From Ipomoea triloba (lineage: Eukaryota; Streptophyta; Magnoliopsida; Solanales; Convolvulaceae), in the NCBI RefSeq assembly GCF_003576645.1, contig NC_044929.1, forward strand, positions 1,961,245-2,025,244: a stretch of DNA of 64,000 bases, read 5' to 3'. Position numbers and translations under genes: made by a program. Shown piece by piece: positions 25,945 to 35,900 of the stretch. A model generated the notes under the pieces. That model saw only the letters and a list, made by a program, of their open reading frames with translations. It did no database searches and was not told the DNA's origin. Position 1 is the stretch's first letter. The number at the start of each line of letters is the position of its first letter.

Positions 25945-26514
25945 TGACATATATATTTATGTGTACACAATGTACAGATGAATATATATACGTGTATGTA
26001 TGTATGTATGTATGTATGTATGTATGTATGTATATATATCTTTTTTTTACTAGTGTTTGGCCCGTGCGAGCTGCGGACCAAGCCCGTTAGGCCCACTTTT
26101 TGCGAGTCTTCTTTTTTGTGGTCCTAACTCGCTCCACCGCGGGCAGGTGCGGGCCAACCTGCGTGCTTCAATCTACTTTGACAGTACTACAATATTTACA
26201 TCACTAATAATTTAGGTATAACATTGATAATTGACATATTTGTGAGGGGCATAAATTACAATTTTCTCTTTTCAAAATTTTTAATTAATGGAAGCCTAAT
26301 AATAAGTAGGAGTAGTTTGTTAATCCTTGTCTCCTATAAAATATTTCCTTCACTCTTACACTGTGTTTGTTTGGTAAATAATTGTTAGCGGATTGAATTA
26401 GTGTGTTTGACTGGTTGATAGCATTAGGTGATTGTATAAAGATGTTTGGTAAATAACTATTAGTTGATAGCTAATTACATGTAAAATGACTTTCTCAAAA
26501 AGAATTAAAAAGGA

Positions 26515-26556
<42 letters not shown>

Positions 26557-26720
26557 NNNNNNNNNNNNNNNNNNNNNNNNNNNNNNNNNNNNNNNNNNNN
26601 NNNNNNNNNNNNNNNNNNNNNNNNNNNNNNNNNNNNNNNNNNNNNNNNNNNNNNNNNNNNNNNNNNNNNNNNNNNNNNNNNNNNNNNNNNNNNNNNNNNN
26701 NNNNNNNNNNNNNNNNNNNN

Positions 26721-26758
<38 letters not shown>

Positions 26759-27304
26759 TTAACGCTTTGGAGCAATCAATTGTTACAAAGAGTTAATTAA
26801 TTAGTCAAACACTTATATTGATTGTTTAACCAAGTCAAACATCTAATAGTAGTCAAATAAGCTAACTATGTTACCAAACATTGCTATTATTTTTCTAATA
26901 TATACGCCTAAAAGCTTGGTAAGACCGCAGTAAATAATTGAAAGTATGTAATTACTGAAATGATCTGTTTATTTTTATTGTTGACATACCTCCTGGTCCT
27001 CCTCCTGGTGGACGATCTGGAGTTTCACTACCTCCTGGTGGGCTGCTCCAGGGGCATCTAAGACTACTCATAGGGACTGCACTATCTCTTCCTGTAACGT
27101 CATTATAATTATGAACAATCATTCATTCTTGCATATAAACTTCTTTATTTGCTTATTTTATTTTATTTATTTATTTATAAATTTTTTTGATTTTATATAC
27201 AAAGGAATAACCAATGATTTAAAATATAGCAATAAACTTGGGAAGATCGAGTGGCTAGGGTAAATAAAATGCCTTTGTAAATTAAAGATAATAGGGTATA
27301 AATG

Positions 27305-27355
<51 letters not shown>

Positions 27356-27485
27356 TAGATAGATATGCACAAGTTGAAAAGTGATTACCAGGTTGAGCAG
27401 TGCATGGAAACGTGAAGAGAAATGTGATGATCAAAAGAACTAAGAGAAATAATAATAATGGAGTATTCTTGAAAGTTGCAGCCAT
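24943..27485 (-). CDS. secreted peptide precursor A (unrecognised family)
   Basis: Three exons on the minus strand: 27485-27389, 27091-26990 and 24965-24943. They total 222 bases, 73 residues. Exon 1 encodes a signal peptide ([21 protein letters not shown]) with likely cleavage after CTA. Exon 2 (102 bp) encodes [15 protein letters not shown] and a Pro/Gly tract RPPGGGPGG. The 23-bp exon 3 adds APGCRRT and a TGA. Splice sites are canonical (CCTG|GTAATC, TTACAG|GAAG, GGAG|GTATGT, TTTGCAG|CTCC). Introns are phase 1 throughout, as in the sister copies. Intron 2 is about 2.0 kb and holds MITEs and the N gap. I do not recognise the family. Small size, a leader, no large domain and a conserved Cys-containing tail suggest an apoplastic signalling or defence peptide. 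That role is inference. Confidence 0.72.
25605..25860. mobile_element. nested MITE-like inverted repeat
   Basis: AAGTGAGAACGTGAGGACAA with AAACCATTGATCT on the left is mirrored on the right by AGATCAATGGTTT and TTGTCCTTACGTTCTCACC. Two internal copies of AATGAGCGGGGTCA lie about 35 bases apart. The element is embedded in a larger MITE. Confidence 0.65.
25868..26035. repeat. (AT)n and (TATG)n compound microsatellite
   Basis: Two AT tracts separated by TTCATGACATATATTAT-type text are followed by about ten TATG tetranucleotide units at 25994-26033. It is noncoding; open frames over it are artefacts of the repeat. Confidence 0.9.
26362..26886. mobile_element. decayed GGCCCTGTTTGG-type MITE containing an assembly gap
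   Basis: Left text TGTTTGTTTGGTAAATAATTG and right text GTTACCAAACATTGC match the ends of the MITE at 22476-22765. The interior reads into poly-T, 164 Ns and poly-T. The poly-T flanks make the true interior unknown. Confidence 0.6.
26557..26720. other. assembly gap (164 N)
   Basis: A run of N flanked on both sides by 35-36 T residues. The gap lies in intron 2 of peptide gene A. The length may be nominal. Confidence 0.99.
27314..27364. repeat. (AT)n/(GATA)n microsatellite in intron 1 of gene A
   Basis: About 40 bases of AT followed by three AGAT units, preceded by GTGTGTGT. It lies in the 297-bp first intron of peptide gene A. Confidence 0.9.
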
Positions 27486-27559
27486 TTTCCAATTAGAGAA
27501 ATTAGAGAGAAAAGAGATTTGGTTATCTGATGATGATATACGAAGTTGTATTCCTTAGC

Positions 27560-27575
27560 TTGTTTTATAGCCATC
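27560..27575 (-). promoter_or_regulatory. TATA box of peptide gene A
   Basis: On the minus strand the text is GGATGGCTATAAAACAAG, about 80 bases upstream of the start codon. The same GGATGGCTATAAAA context precedes genes B (31035-31050) and C (37876-37892), with GGATAGCTATAAAA for gene E (55436-55450). Confidence 0.75.
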
Positions 27576-27634
27576 CACATTTACTTTTTCTATGACCATT
27601 GAATACGAAAGAACTTAATTACAAAGACAAATAA

Positions 27635-28027
27635 GAATTAATTCCATTTTTAGTCCTACGTTTATAAGTGACAATTCACTTTTAGTCTTTTTTAATTAAA
27701 ACATCCTCATTTGGTCATAGTATTATTGCAGTATAACCATTTTTAGTCCTCTAAAATCATCGAAATATCGTTAAATACAAAGGCATTTAAATCTTTTTTA
27801 TACAAAGTATGTTGGACCTTTATATTTTTTATGTTTATTTTTTTGAAAACATCCATAATTGAAGACTGAAACGTCATTGAATTTAACGATATTTAAACTG
27901 TTTTGTTGATAAATGACAAAAATGGTCATGTCACAATAATACTAGAATAAAAAATAGATGTTCTAATAAAAAAGGACTACAAGTAGACTACCACCTATAA
28001 ATCTAAGATAAAAAATGAAATTAATTC
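27635..28027. mobile_element. Mutator-like fold-back MITE in the promoter of gene A
   Basis: A 393-bp element starts GAATTAATTCCATTTTTAGT and ends in the inverted complement (AAAAAATGAAATTAATTC). It is flanked by a perfect 9-bp duplication GACAAATAA (27626-27634 and 28028-28036), the hallmark length of Mutator-family insertion. Its arms are complementary over most of their length. Copy B has the unoccupied sequence (ACAAAGACCAATAATTAAAGG at about 31094-31114), so this insertion came after the A/B duplication. Confidence 0.88.
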
Positions 28028-28047
28028 GACAAATAATTAAAGTCCAA

Positions 28048-28095
28048 GTAGGTGGCAAGAAATTTCCACAGTCAATGTGGCCCGTCTGCACAGTG
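28048..28095 (-). promoter_or_regulatory. conserved upstream block with W-box, gene A
   Basis: The text TAGGTGGCAAGAAATTTCCA continues as CAGTCAATGTGGCCCGTCTGC and is nearly identical to blocks upstream of B and E. On the gene strand it contains TTGACT, a WRKY-factor W-box core, within the imperfect palindrome CCACATTGACTGTGG. In A it is pushed about 390 bases further from the gene by the Mutator-like MITE. Confidence 0.65.
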
Positions 28096-28197
28096 TGATA
28101 AGTTGCTATGAAGAGAAAAGAAATTATAAATATTAAATAAAAAAATTTGCAGCAAAGAAAGTTTAGGCTGGCTTAAACTGCATTGACTTGAAGTCTT

Positions 28198-28637
28198 ATT
28201 TATTTATTTATTTTTTTTTTTAAAAGTCAGGTAATCATAACTTTGCCAGACTGATCCTAAGTCTACATGACCCCGCCCCTAGCTAGAAGTAAATCACTAG
28301 TCGCGCAATAAAGTCCACCGGTCAAATCATAATCTTCATGTGTGCACAAGGGATTCAATCAAGACCTTCCCCCAAACCCCAGACAAATTATTTTGTGGAC
28401 TCTAGTCCAAAATACATAATTTACATACTGCATATCCATAATTTATATACTGAATGTTCATAAATAAATGTTCACAATTACCAATTGAATGTTTACAATA
28501 TGAATTGTGAGCATTCATATGTAAATTGTGAAAAGGTAAATCCAAGTTCATGGTATAACTATTAAAACCCCCACACTGTGGCCTTCCGCCGTCATGACCT
28601 TTAAGTCAGGTGACGAACTAACTACGCTAAGTCGGAG
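28198..28637 (-). mobile_element. retroposed SINE-like insertion upstream of gene A
   Basis: The segment is bracketed by TTGAAGTCTT on the left and GTGAAGTCTT on the right, a 9-bp direct repeat. Copies B and E read straight through (GACTTGAAGTCTT followed by CTCTTTG or CCTGTTTG). The left end has T-rich text (ATTTATTTATTTATTTTTTT), which is the reverse complement of an A-rich tail, and tRNA-like B-box text lies inside in reverse. It may be composite. Confidence 0.55.
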
Positions 28638-28649
28638 TGAAGTCTTTCT

Positions 28650-30116
28650 CTTAGTCATTTTGGGAGGATGTGTTAGAGAATATGATCCGTCATATTGTGT
28701 ATTTAAAACTAACCTACAAGTTTAAAAAAAAAAATAGAACTCCAAGATTTTATTTGTAATTAAACTACAACTCCAAGCCCCTACGGTGTTATATTATTTA
28801 TTGTTCACACGGTTTTCCACCATTGTAGAAATTTTTATGTTGAACTTGTTGTGTTTTCTTTATGCTGTTTCCATTTTCAAATGTTTTGACAGTTACATTT
28901 TGAAATTTGTATCCGCAGAGAAACGGAAATTTTGTGCTGGGGAATGAAGAAATTTTGCAATTATCCTTTGAAGAATTTTCACATACACTGTGTCACTGAC
29001 AAAACTGCATGATATATGCAAATTATATTGTGGACTAGCTTCATTTTGTATGCATGGTAAATTATATCGTGGACTAGGTTCATTTTGTATGGTAGGCCAT
29101 AATTTAAAACGATACCATTAAGTGTCAAATAGTATATCATGTTTAATTACATTATGATATATTATGCTCATAATATTTGTTTATCTGTATGTTAATAATG
29201 AACCCAAAACTTAATGTACATAAACATTAATGCATGTGCTTCATATGTATTTCCAAGCCTAGGAGGTAATTGAACTGGTTGGAGGATGAAATATGAGATT
29301 CGATAGCTAGATTGTTTGATCGGCTTCCAAGTGATCGAAGATGTATTTATTCTATATGATCATAAATTTAAACTAACCTTGATGCTTGTGTGTTGTCGAT
29401 TAATTTTCATTGTTAATTATTATTTGCTGACCACATTCATTCATTAGCATACTCAGGAAGAGATTCAATTCAATGAGATCGAGTGGGATTGGGTGTGGTG
29501 TTCATGCCACACTTGCACAAAGTCTAGGTTCTCCATGAGAATGAAGGACTTGGAGGGATTACATGCTCAGTGTACTTCTTGGTCTATATATGAGTGATTC
29601 ACCTTGAAAAAGGGATAATTTGAGCACCAAATCACATGGTAGATATCACTTAAAAAGGTTTATGTTGTGATTCTTATATGTGCATTACCATCTTTGTCCT
29701 AGCTTAGATTTGTATATTCCTAATCCTTAGTTCAAGACATCTAAGAGTCTGATTTCCTAGCTCGAGGCCCTACTTTTATCTCAGCTCGACTTTCGTAATC
29801 ATTTCTATTTTTAATATACATTTTAATCATTAATTTAGTGATCCATGTTCCATGTCGTTATGCTTGAATTCTTGTCAACATTATTCTACCTTAGAAAATA
29901 ATCATATTTAAAACTTAAAAGAAAAAATCAACAAAAACAAAGATTTAAAAAGAAAGAAAAAAAAAGTACACTCAAAACATTAATGTATCAAATAACAATA
30001 CAAAAAAAATACTATATATATTACTTCAAAAAAAAAAAAACAACAAAAACAAAGATTCAAAAAGAAAGAAAATAAAGTACACTCAAAACATTGATGTATC
30101 AAATCACAATTCAAAA
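28650..30116. other. intergenic DNA between genes A and B
   Basis: No gene is supported. The block 29450-29880 is homologous to 59390-59770, and the A-rich stretch 29885-30116 is the shared 3' flank of the peptide genes. Within the latter, the text ACTCAAAACATT(A/G)ATGTATCAAAT appears twice (29970-30000 and 30080-30110), so copy B's 3' flank has a local tandem duplication. Confidence 0.6.
29450..29880. repeat. array flank block shared with 59390-59770
   Basis: Matching text includes AAAAGGGATAA, then CCTAATCCTTAGTTCAAGA, then TTTCCTAGCTCGAGGCC, in the same order and spacing. Each block lies on the 3' side of a peptide gene (B and F). This links B and F as products of one segmental duplication. 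Confidence 0.75.

Positions 30117-30120
<4 letters not shown>

Positions 30121-30188
<68 letters not shown>
30121..30188. repeat. (AT)n(AC)n microsatellite beside exon 3 of gene B
   Basis: About 50 bases of AT followed by AC repeats, just past the stop codon of peptide gene B, in a position equivalent to the AT tract of gene A. Confidence 0.9.
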
Positions 30189-30236
30189 TTCCTTCTTTGC
30201 TTTGCATCCGTGCTACAATTGTAGCGACGCTCAAGT

Positions 30237-30964
30237 TCAGCAGCAATGTGGAGCTGCAAACACCATTAGAATTATATAAGTGAATTACAGATTACTAATA
30301 TTCAATATTATATAGTACGTGGAGCTCTGTCTCAAGGGTGAAGACAGAAAAATCATGTTCTAAGAGTCAAAATTATCACAAAAATTTGCAAGTCAACAAT
30401 ATCAATGGTAATTATACTTGATATCATTATATTTACCCTACATAATTGTAAATATATTATCAATAATAATTTTTTATGATGTTTTGTGTAATCATGTATG
30501 AATTACATACATAATTGTACAAATACGATTGAAAGCTTGTAATTGCTGAAATGATCTCTTTATTGTTGACATACCTCCTGATCCTCCTCCTCCGGGTGGA
30601 CGAGCTGCAACAGCATTATGTGGAGGTGGGTGTGGGTGCTCGCTTACTGATTCAGGAAACATCATTATAATTATGCATGAACAATCATTCAATTCATTAT
30701 CAAAGTAATTATAGATAAAGGATCACAAATAGTAATTTGCAAAAAAAACATGGATGTGCTTAAGATAGTTGTTTTTTTTTTTTTGTTTTTTTTTTTTTGT
30801 TTGGATGATGACAATAAAATAATAGAGTATATAGATATGCACAAGTTATTGAGTAGTGATTACGTACCAAATCGAGCAGTGACTGGAAACATGAAGAGAA
30901 ATGTGATGATCAAAAGAATTAAGAGAAATAATAATAATGGAGTATTCCTGGAAGTGGCACCCAT
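30237..30964 (-). CDS. secreted peptide precursor B (unrecognised family)
   Basis: Exons at 30964-30868, 30646-30575 and 30253-30237 total 186 bases, 61 residues. The leader ([21 protein letters not shown]) is nearly identical to those of A and E. Exon 2 (72 bp) encodes a His/Pro-rich segment EHPHPPPHNAVAARPPGGGG followed by SG. The 17-bp exon 3 completes GAPHCC and a TGA. Splice sites are GTACGT, AATCAG, GTATGT and TTTGCAG, all phase 1. This is the most compact copy (728 bp) and the best template for the family. Compared with A and E, the stop comes two codons early, where they have AGA or CGA. The product is probably secreted to the apoplast; its function is unknown. Confidence 0.72.
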
Positions 30965-31034
30965 TTTCTAATTGGAGGAATTGAAGAGAAAAGAGATTTG
31001 GTTAGCTGATGATAAAAGAAGTTGTTGTACCCCT

Positions 31035-31050
31035 CATTTTATAGCCATCC
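31035..31050 (-). promoter_or_regulatory. TATA box of peptide gene B
   Basis: On the minus strand the text is GAGGATGGCTATAAAATGAG, about 75 bases upstream of the start codon, matching the context in copies A and C. Confidence 0.75.
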
Positions 31051-31121
31051 TCATTTAATTTTTAAGTGGACAATGAAGACGAAAGAACTTAATTACAAAG
31101 ACCAATAATTAAAGGCCAATT

Positions 31122-31178
31122 AACTAGGTGGCAAGAAATTTCCACGGTCAATGTGGCCCGTCTGCACAGTGCGATAGC
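31122..31178 (-). promoter_or_regulatory. conserved upstream block with W-box, gene B
   Basis: Reads CTAGGTGGCAAGAAATTTCC then ACGGTCAATGTGGCCCGTCTGC. On the gene strand it includes TTGACC, the consensus W-box, in the imperfect palindrome CCACATTGACCGTGG. It is conserved with the E block at 55521-55575 while surrounding DNA has drifted. Confidence 0.65.
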
Positions 31179-31446
31179 TTGGTGTGATTGTGTGAATTGA
31201 AGACAAAAGAAATGAAAATACTATTAAACTCTAATTTTTCAGTCATAATTTCTATTTTTACTCATAAATTCTTATGTGAACACTTTTCTTTGGTTCACAA
31301 GATTAAAGTATCCTATATTTGTTTGACACATTAAGAAGTAAAAGTAATAGTAATGAAATAGAATTTGAGAGTATATATAATAGAACTTGAAAAGAAATTA
31401 TAAAAATATTAAATAAAAAATTTGCAGCTAGCAAAGAAAGTTTAGG

Positions 31447-31583
31447 CCCTGACTTTTTCTTTTGAATGCTCACCTACTTCAGCACAAAGAGTCAACAACG
31501 CCCTTACTGAGACTCGATCTCATGACTTCCCATATAAGAGAGCTATTACATGCTATCTGAGTATAAGGTGCATGGCTAGACGC
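31447..31583 (-). mobile_element. SINE-like insertion upstream of gene B
   Basis: In copy E the text GTTTAGGCGTCTGACTTAGA is continuous. In B it is interrupted after GTTTAGGC by about 137 bases containing ACTGAGACTCGATCTCATGA, whose reverse complement resembles a tRNA B-box (GGTTCGANNCC-like). It is absent from A and E, so it arrived after duplication. Confidence 0.55.
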
Positions 31584-32050
31584 CTGACTTAAACTGCATT
31601 GACTTGAAGTCTTCCTGTTTGTCATTTTGTGAGGATGTGTTAGGGGATACGATCCGTCATATTCTGCATTTAAAACGAGTAATTCTACCTGTACTTTCAA
31701 TTTGTATTCCTATTTTATACTCTTTGTGATTTAGCATGTTTTAATTACTCAATTTAGTAGGGTTCATGATTTTTATCCATTCGTTTTTTTTTTCTTCTTA
31801 GCTTCCATCAAATTTGAACACAAATAAGAGAAAATTGAGACTAAAGTTTTGGGAGTACATCAAGTATTTTTCATTTAAAACTAAGCTGCTGCAAGTTTAT
31901 AAAAAATAAAGGAATAAGGGTTAGTTAAATAGGCCATTGAACTACATATAATATAATTACGCCATTGAACCTAAAAAAAAATATGATTGAATCCCTGAAT
32001 TAACACTTTTCATGCAATTCGTTCAATTTGCAGGTTTCTAACCGGTCACC

Positions 32051-32090
<40 letters not shown>

Positions 32091-32254
32091 TAATTCTTTT
32101 ACTTTTTACCTTTTTTTTTTCTTTTCTTTTCTTTTACCAATCATTATTGAATCCAAATATTCAAAAGTAAAAAATGATAATAATATAAATGAGTTTTATG
32201 ATCATTAAAGAATATAATTAGAATATGATAGTGTATTTGTAAAACTGGGAGGTA

Positions 32255-32345
32255 AAGACCTTGTGGTCTAGTGGCACCCAGTGTCTCGGTTAACACTCTC
32301 AGATGGATAATGGGGAGTGGGTTCGAGCCTTAGTGGAGGTAACTA
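32255..32345 (+). mobile_element. tRNA-derived SINE
   Basis: TGGTCTAGTGGCACCC resembles a polymerase III A-box, and GTGGGTTCGAGCC, about 50 bases later, matches a B-box. The spacing suits an internal tRNA-like promoter, but the region does not fold as a tRNA cloverleaf. Reverse-oriented relatives occur near 53640 and 58960-59012. Confidence 0.7.
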
Positions 32346-32374
32346 TTTATAATTATATTTATGTAATAATTTTC

Positions 32375-32600
32375 TTGAACTATTGATGATGATAGAAGAA
32401 ACGGTCATAGTCTCAATGCTAAGTATGATGATGATAGAAGAAACGGTCATAGTCCCAATGCAGTCCCAAAGTCTCAACTAAGTATGAACGTATTGCATAA
32501 TACGTTGATATTTTATTTTCTCAAGAGAACGCCTGAATTATTAATTTTTCTTGATATTTTCTCAAGAGAACGCGTGAATTATTAATTTTTCTTGAATAAG
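32375..32600. repeat. local tandem repeats
   Basis: GATGATGATAGAAGAAACGG followed by TCATAGTC(T/C)CAATGC occurs twice 42 bases apart. TTTTCTCAAGAGAACGC(C/G)TGAATTATTAATTTTTCTTGA also recurs. It is noncoding. Confidence 0.75.
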
Positions 32601-32937
32601 ATCATAAAAAGAGTCATAGTCTCAACGTTAAGTATCACATAATATGTTGATATTTTCATAAGGGAATTGTATAAGATAATACATTGATATTTTTAAAAGA
32701 GAACGCCTGAATTATTAATATATATATATAATTGTAATTTATATAAAAAGTTCTGTAAATCTGCAATAAACTTACATATATCTTAATCCCTAACAGTAAA
32801 ACCTCTGCAATGAAGTATTTGCAAGGGCTGCTAGCTTATTGGTATATATAATAATCAGAATTAGTACATATGTTTTTTATTTTCAATTCGTTAAGTTTTT
32901 CGGGCGGCTCTCATGACTCAAGAATTCAAGATCAACA

Positions 32938-35900
32938 TCAAGGACCATTACGGCCTGTTCCTGCAACAACGTAACGCCAAGAGAATTATGAATTACATAG
33001 AAATGGTTACTACAAAGCACAATAACTAGGCAGGCAATATGATGAGAACAATTATGTTTGTATTAGAGTTCACGAAATATAACTGTAGGAATACAAGAGT
33101 ATATATACAAGAGAATCATAAGTAAACTAGGACTGAGAATCATAAGTAAACTAGGACTGAGACTTATAGNACGGAAGTAACCTGTAGCGTGTCACGTAAG
33201 AAGCAGAACCGGGGACCTGCGAGTGACTTGGTGAAAATATCAGCTAGCTGATCCTTAGTAGAAATAAAGTGCACCTGAATGTCTCCTGCAGCCACTCTGT
33301 CTCTCACAAAGTGATAATCAATTTCGACATGCTTTGTGCGAGCATGAAAAATAGGATTAGCACACATATAAGTAGCTCCAAGATTGTCACACCAAAGTTT
33401 GGGCACTGGAAGAGGTGAAATTCCTATTTCTCGCAGCAAAGAGAGGATCCACAGAACTTCAGCACATACATCTGCAAGAGCCTTGTACTCTGCTTCAGTA
33501 GAAGATCGAGCAACAGTCCTTTGTTTCTTGCATACCCAGGACACTAGATTGGTTCCAAGAAACACAGCATGCCCACTAGTAGACTTTCTATCCGTAGGAC
33601 AACCAGCCCAGTCAGAATCCGAGAATGCATGAAGCTCACCTGAACTTGACTTTCTCAATCGCAGACCCAAAGACATAGTACCTTTAACATACCTTAACAC
33701 ACGTTTCAGTTGTTCCCAATGTGCAGTGGTTGGAGCATGCATGTGCTGACAAAGCAGATTAACTGCAAAGGATAAATCTGGTCTCGTGATAGTTAGGTAC
33801 TGTAGTGCACCTGCAATGCTCTGGTATTGCGTGGGATCATCATATGGATCTGTACAGGTAGATATTGTCTTTGAAGTCGTAGTAGGTGTAGACACAGGTT
33901 TGCAGTCTGTCATACCAGCTCGTTTAAGTATGTCAGTCATATACCTGCGCTGAGAAAGCAACACTCCATCTGCACACTTGACTGTTTCAATCCCAAGGAA
34001 AAACCCAGGCACACCAAGATCTCTAATCTTGAAAGTACTAGAGAGCTTGGAGAGCAAAGCCTCCAATGCACCATGCTCATTGCTCATAACAAGAATATCA
34101 TCCACATAAACAAGCAGGTAAACANCACACAAAAACTTTATTAGTACGCAGGTCCATGCACCTATAACCCCGAAACGAATCAGGATAGCCCAGAAAGACA
34201 CATGGAGAAGACCTGTAAGACAGTTTATGACGATTATATGGCCGTAAGTGCGGATAGCACAGACAGCCAAAGACACGAAGAAAGGAATATGATGGCTGAG
34301 ATCTGTGCACTAAGACATGAGGACTAGAGTTATGGAGAGTATGCGAGGGCATTTTGTTAATAAGGAAAACAGCAGCCTCAAAAGCAAAATGCCAGAACCG
34401 AGACGGCACAGAGGCACGAGCCATAAGTGCTAGCCCGGTTTCAACCACATGCTTGTGCTTCCGTTCCACACGACCATTCTGTTCGTGTGTGTACGCACAA
34501 GATTGCCTGTGACTAATACCAAGCTGAACAAAAACAGAATGTAACTTTTTATACTCAGCCCCTAAATCAGATTGAACAGCTTTGATTTTACGATTGAAGG
34601 CACGTTCAACTAAACATCGAAAACGCTCAAAAACAGAATATATATCTGACTTTAATTTCATAGGAAAATACCAAGTATAACGAGAAAAGTCATCCACAAA
34701 TAAAACAAAATAACGATAACCCTCAGAAGAGAGTACAGGAGCAGGGCCCCAAATGTCCGTATAAACTAAATCTAGCACATTCGAACTAACAGAGACAACA
34801 CGTGGCAATGGGAAACGTGCAGATTTACCCATTTGACACGCAGAACACACAGTATGAGAAGTTTTATTCGACTCACTAACAGAACAAGACTCCAAGACTC
34901 GATGTAAAACACGCTGATGCGGATGACCCAAACGATCATGCCACGTAGACGCCGAAGCACGAGCAGAAATAAACGCGGAAGGTGAACCAGAAGGAACCGG
35001 CAAGGTATAGAGCCCACCGGAACTATTGCCCTGCAAAAGAATTTCCTTGGTCCGAATATCCTTCACAACAAAGAAGGAAGGGTGAAACTCAAAAAACACC
35101 TGATTATCCGACGCAAAGCGCTGAACGGATAATAAAGAGGCAGAAAGACGGGGAACATGTAAAATATGAGACAACTTAAGAGACCTAGAAGGCGTAGAAA
35201 TAGAAGCATGACCCACGTTACTAATAAGTAAAGGCGTACCGTCACCAACACGTAAAGTGTCGTTACCACCATATTCTTCAGAAGTAGAGAGGGCAGCTAT
35301 ATCAGGTGTGGCATGATGTGTTGCACCAGTGTCAGGCAACCAGGTATGAGCAGTCACGTTATTCGCCGAATCACCCTGATGAATAAAATTCGCTTGCGGA
35401 GAAACAACATAAGGCAACTTGTAACAAGACAAAGCCGAGTGACCAAATGAACCGCAAATTTGACACTGGATGGAAGAGCCTCTGCCACGGCCTCTCCCAC
35501 CGCCACGTGACTGCCGACCAGAACCGCCGCCGCCGCGCCATGCAGAACCTCCGCGACCGCGAGCAGAACTAGAACCAGCACGACCGAACGGTACTCCGCC
35601 AGCCGAACGGCCTCCTCCACGACCACGCGACTGGCGACCTCCCTGAGCAGCGAAAGCCGCCGGTGCAGCACCTCCAGGCAATGCGTAATCATCACCGGCG
35701 ATAAAGTCTTGCGCGCCTAGCAAGTCAGCAAGCTCAAGGAGCGTCACCGGATGTCCTCGAACCGCCAGCGAAGAGGTGACACCCTTGAACTCCGGTCGAA
35801 GGCCGCGGAACACGTACAGGTTCTGTTCTTCCAGCGTTACCTTCCGGCCGGCGAGAGCTAAATCTTCAACAATAAGCCGAGCTCGCCCGAGATACTCTAC

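Larger units (their letters stand above)
25405..26190. mobile_element. hAT-like MITE with a nested MITE
   Basis: The ends AGTATTGTCAAAG and CTTTGACAGTACT form terminal inverted repeats. Sub-terminal GC-rich arms contain GGCCCG/CGGGCC motifs (for example GGTCGGCCCGTTAAG on the left and GCGGGCCAACCTGC on the right). A second element at about 25605-25860, with its own inverted arms, and (AT)n/(TATG)n tracts lie inside. Superfamily assignment rests on the style of the ends only. Confidence 0.55.
31740..32937. other. intergenic DNA between genes B and C
   Basis: Contains an (AT)n(AC)n tract at 32051-32090, a SINE at 32255-32345 and short tandem repeats at 32375-32600. No gene is supported. Confidence 0.55.

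Noticed and set aside
25994..26033. Regularly spaced TATG repeats considered as a CRISPR-like array
   Set aside because: The unit is four bases with no spacers. It is a microsatellite in a plant genome.
26398..26800. Long Lys or Phe open frames around the N gap
   Set aside because: They are created by poly-T/poly-A and by reading Ns as coding.
32255..32345. Possible tRNA gene
   Set aside because: A- and B-box-like text is present, but the arms do not form a cloverleaf and related partial copies occur elsewhere in reverse, so I call it a SINE.
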